A stretch of 6,675 nucleotides of DNA from Chloroflexota bacterium. Lineage in GTDB: Bacteria; Cyanobacteriota; Vampirovibrionia; Obscuribacterales; Obscuribacteraceae. Numbering within the stretch: the first letter of the stretch is position 1; each line of letters starts with the position of its first letter. Of the stretch, positions 6,637 through 6,675 are shown one piece after another. Under the pieces are notes generated by a model, which saw nothing but the letters and a program-made list of their open reading frames with translations, had not been told where the DNA came from and ran no database searches. The stretch is taken from assembly GCA_005240105.1 (NCBI GenBank), contig SBAT01000080.1:1-6675 (forward strand), written 5' to 3'. A program made the position numbers and the translations under genes.

Positions 6637-6675
6637 GTGAACAACAAAATGCGAATTTCTGCCCTCAATTTAGTT
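6637..6675 (+). CDS. Possible 5' end of a rightward gene, cut by the window edge
   Basis: From GTG 6637 the frame reads MNNKMRISALNLV and remains open to the edge; an in-frame ATG lies at 6649 and another GTG at 6628. A TAA at 6625-6627 closes the frame upstream, so a gene here must begin in this short interval. The mixture of a few polar/basic residues followed by small and hydrophobic ones would suit a secreted or membrane protein, but only 13 codons are visible. No strong ribosome binding site is present (AAGTGGG is the nearest purine-rich stretch). The divergent arrangement with the corC-like operon and the extended -10 match are the only supporting context. No function can be given. Confidence 0.28.
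   Translation, partial: MNNKMRISALNLV

Larger units (their letters stand above)
6372..6675. other. Intergenic/leader region with no complete gene
   Basis: About 300 bases with stops in all frames and no recognisable complete protein, tRNA or rRNA. It holds the leader of the leftward operon (hairpin at 6416-6437, purine run at 6381-6390), a small inverted repeat CCTAT-C-ATAGG at 6540-6550, two copies of TACTACTT at 6461-6468 and 6484-6491, and near the right edge a possible rightward promoter and gene start. I saw no convincing paired -35/-10 promoter for the leftward operon, although GATAAT on the minus strand (6577-6572) resembles a -10 box. Confidence 0.6.

Noticed and set aside
6601..6667. 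GCCCTCA repeated exactly 60 bases apart (6601 and 6661)
   Set aside because: Only 7 bases with no matching flanks; no sign of a mobile-element boundary or array.
1..6675. Mobile elements, CRISPR arrays, tRNA or rRNA genes
   Set aside because: No transposase or integrase motifs, terminal repeats, regularly spaced repeats or tRNA-like GGTTCRAnnCC arms were seen on either strand; nearly all of the window is occupied by well-conserved protein genes.

Overview
The window carries six protein genes plus the possible first codons of a seventh, in a compact bacterial layout. Recognisable products are an FHA-domain class III cyclase homologue (5' end cut off), a GH3 beta-N-acetylhexosaminidase of the NagZ type, endonuclease III (Nth), the MEP-pathway kinase IspE, the 16S rRNA dimethyladenosine transferase RsmA/KsgA, and a membrane-anchored CNNM/CBS/CorC_HlyC protein. 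The DNA has moderate GC content and several likely GTG or TTG starts. The adjacent rsmA-ispE pair, the two-domain NagZ and the FHA-cyclase together bring cyanobacteria and their non-photosynthetic relatives (Vampirovibrionia/Melainabacteria) to mind. That is an impression from gene content only; no marker here settles the phylum.

Layout: positions 1-2404 read rightwards. The cyclase stops at 806 and nagZ begins either 2 bases later (GTG 809) or, better supported by its ribosome binding site, at GTG 839, so the two are probably co-transcribed. Positions 2393-6335 read leftwards as one tight block in the transcription order corC-like > rsmA > ispE > nth. Junctions are a 4-base GTGA stop/start overlap (corC/rsmA), a 2-base gap (rsmA/ispE) and a 21-base gap carrying the nth ribosome binding site. 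nagZ and nth converge and overlap by 12 bases, leaving no room for an ordinary intergenic terminator. Positions 6372-6675 hold no complete gene. They contain the leader of the leftward operon, with a terminator-like hairpin and a purine-rich Shine-Dalgarno sequence, and near the right edge a possible extended -10 promoter followed by the first codons of a possible rightward gene.

Functionally, the rightward pair combines a signalling protein with a cytoplasmic peptidoglycan-recycling hydrolase. The leftward block is mostly housekeeping: membrane transport or integrity, ribosome maturation, isoprenoid precursor synthesis and base-excision repair. The points most worth a second look are the cyclase, which keeps both metal-binding Asp residues but has lost the purine-selecting Asp/Thr and the transition-state Arg; the 5' end of the corC-like gene, where an amber codon separates the best ribosome binding site and start from the hydrophobic N-terminus; and the terminator-like hairpin in that gene's leader. 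I did not find a clearly new multi-gene system.
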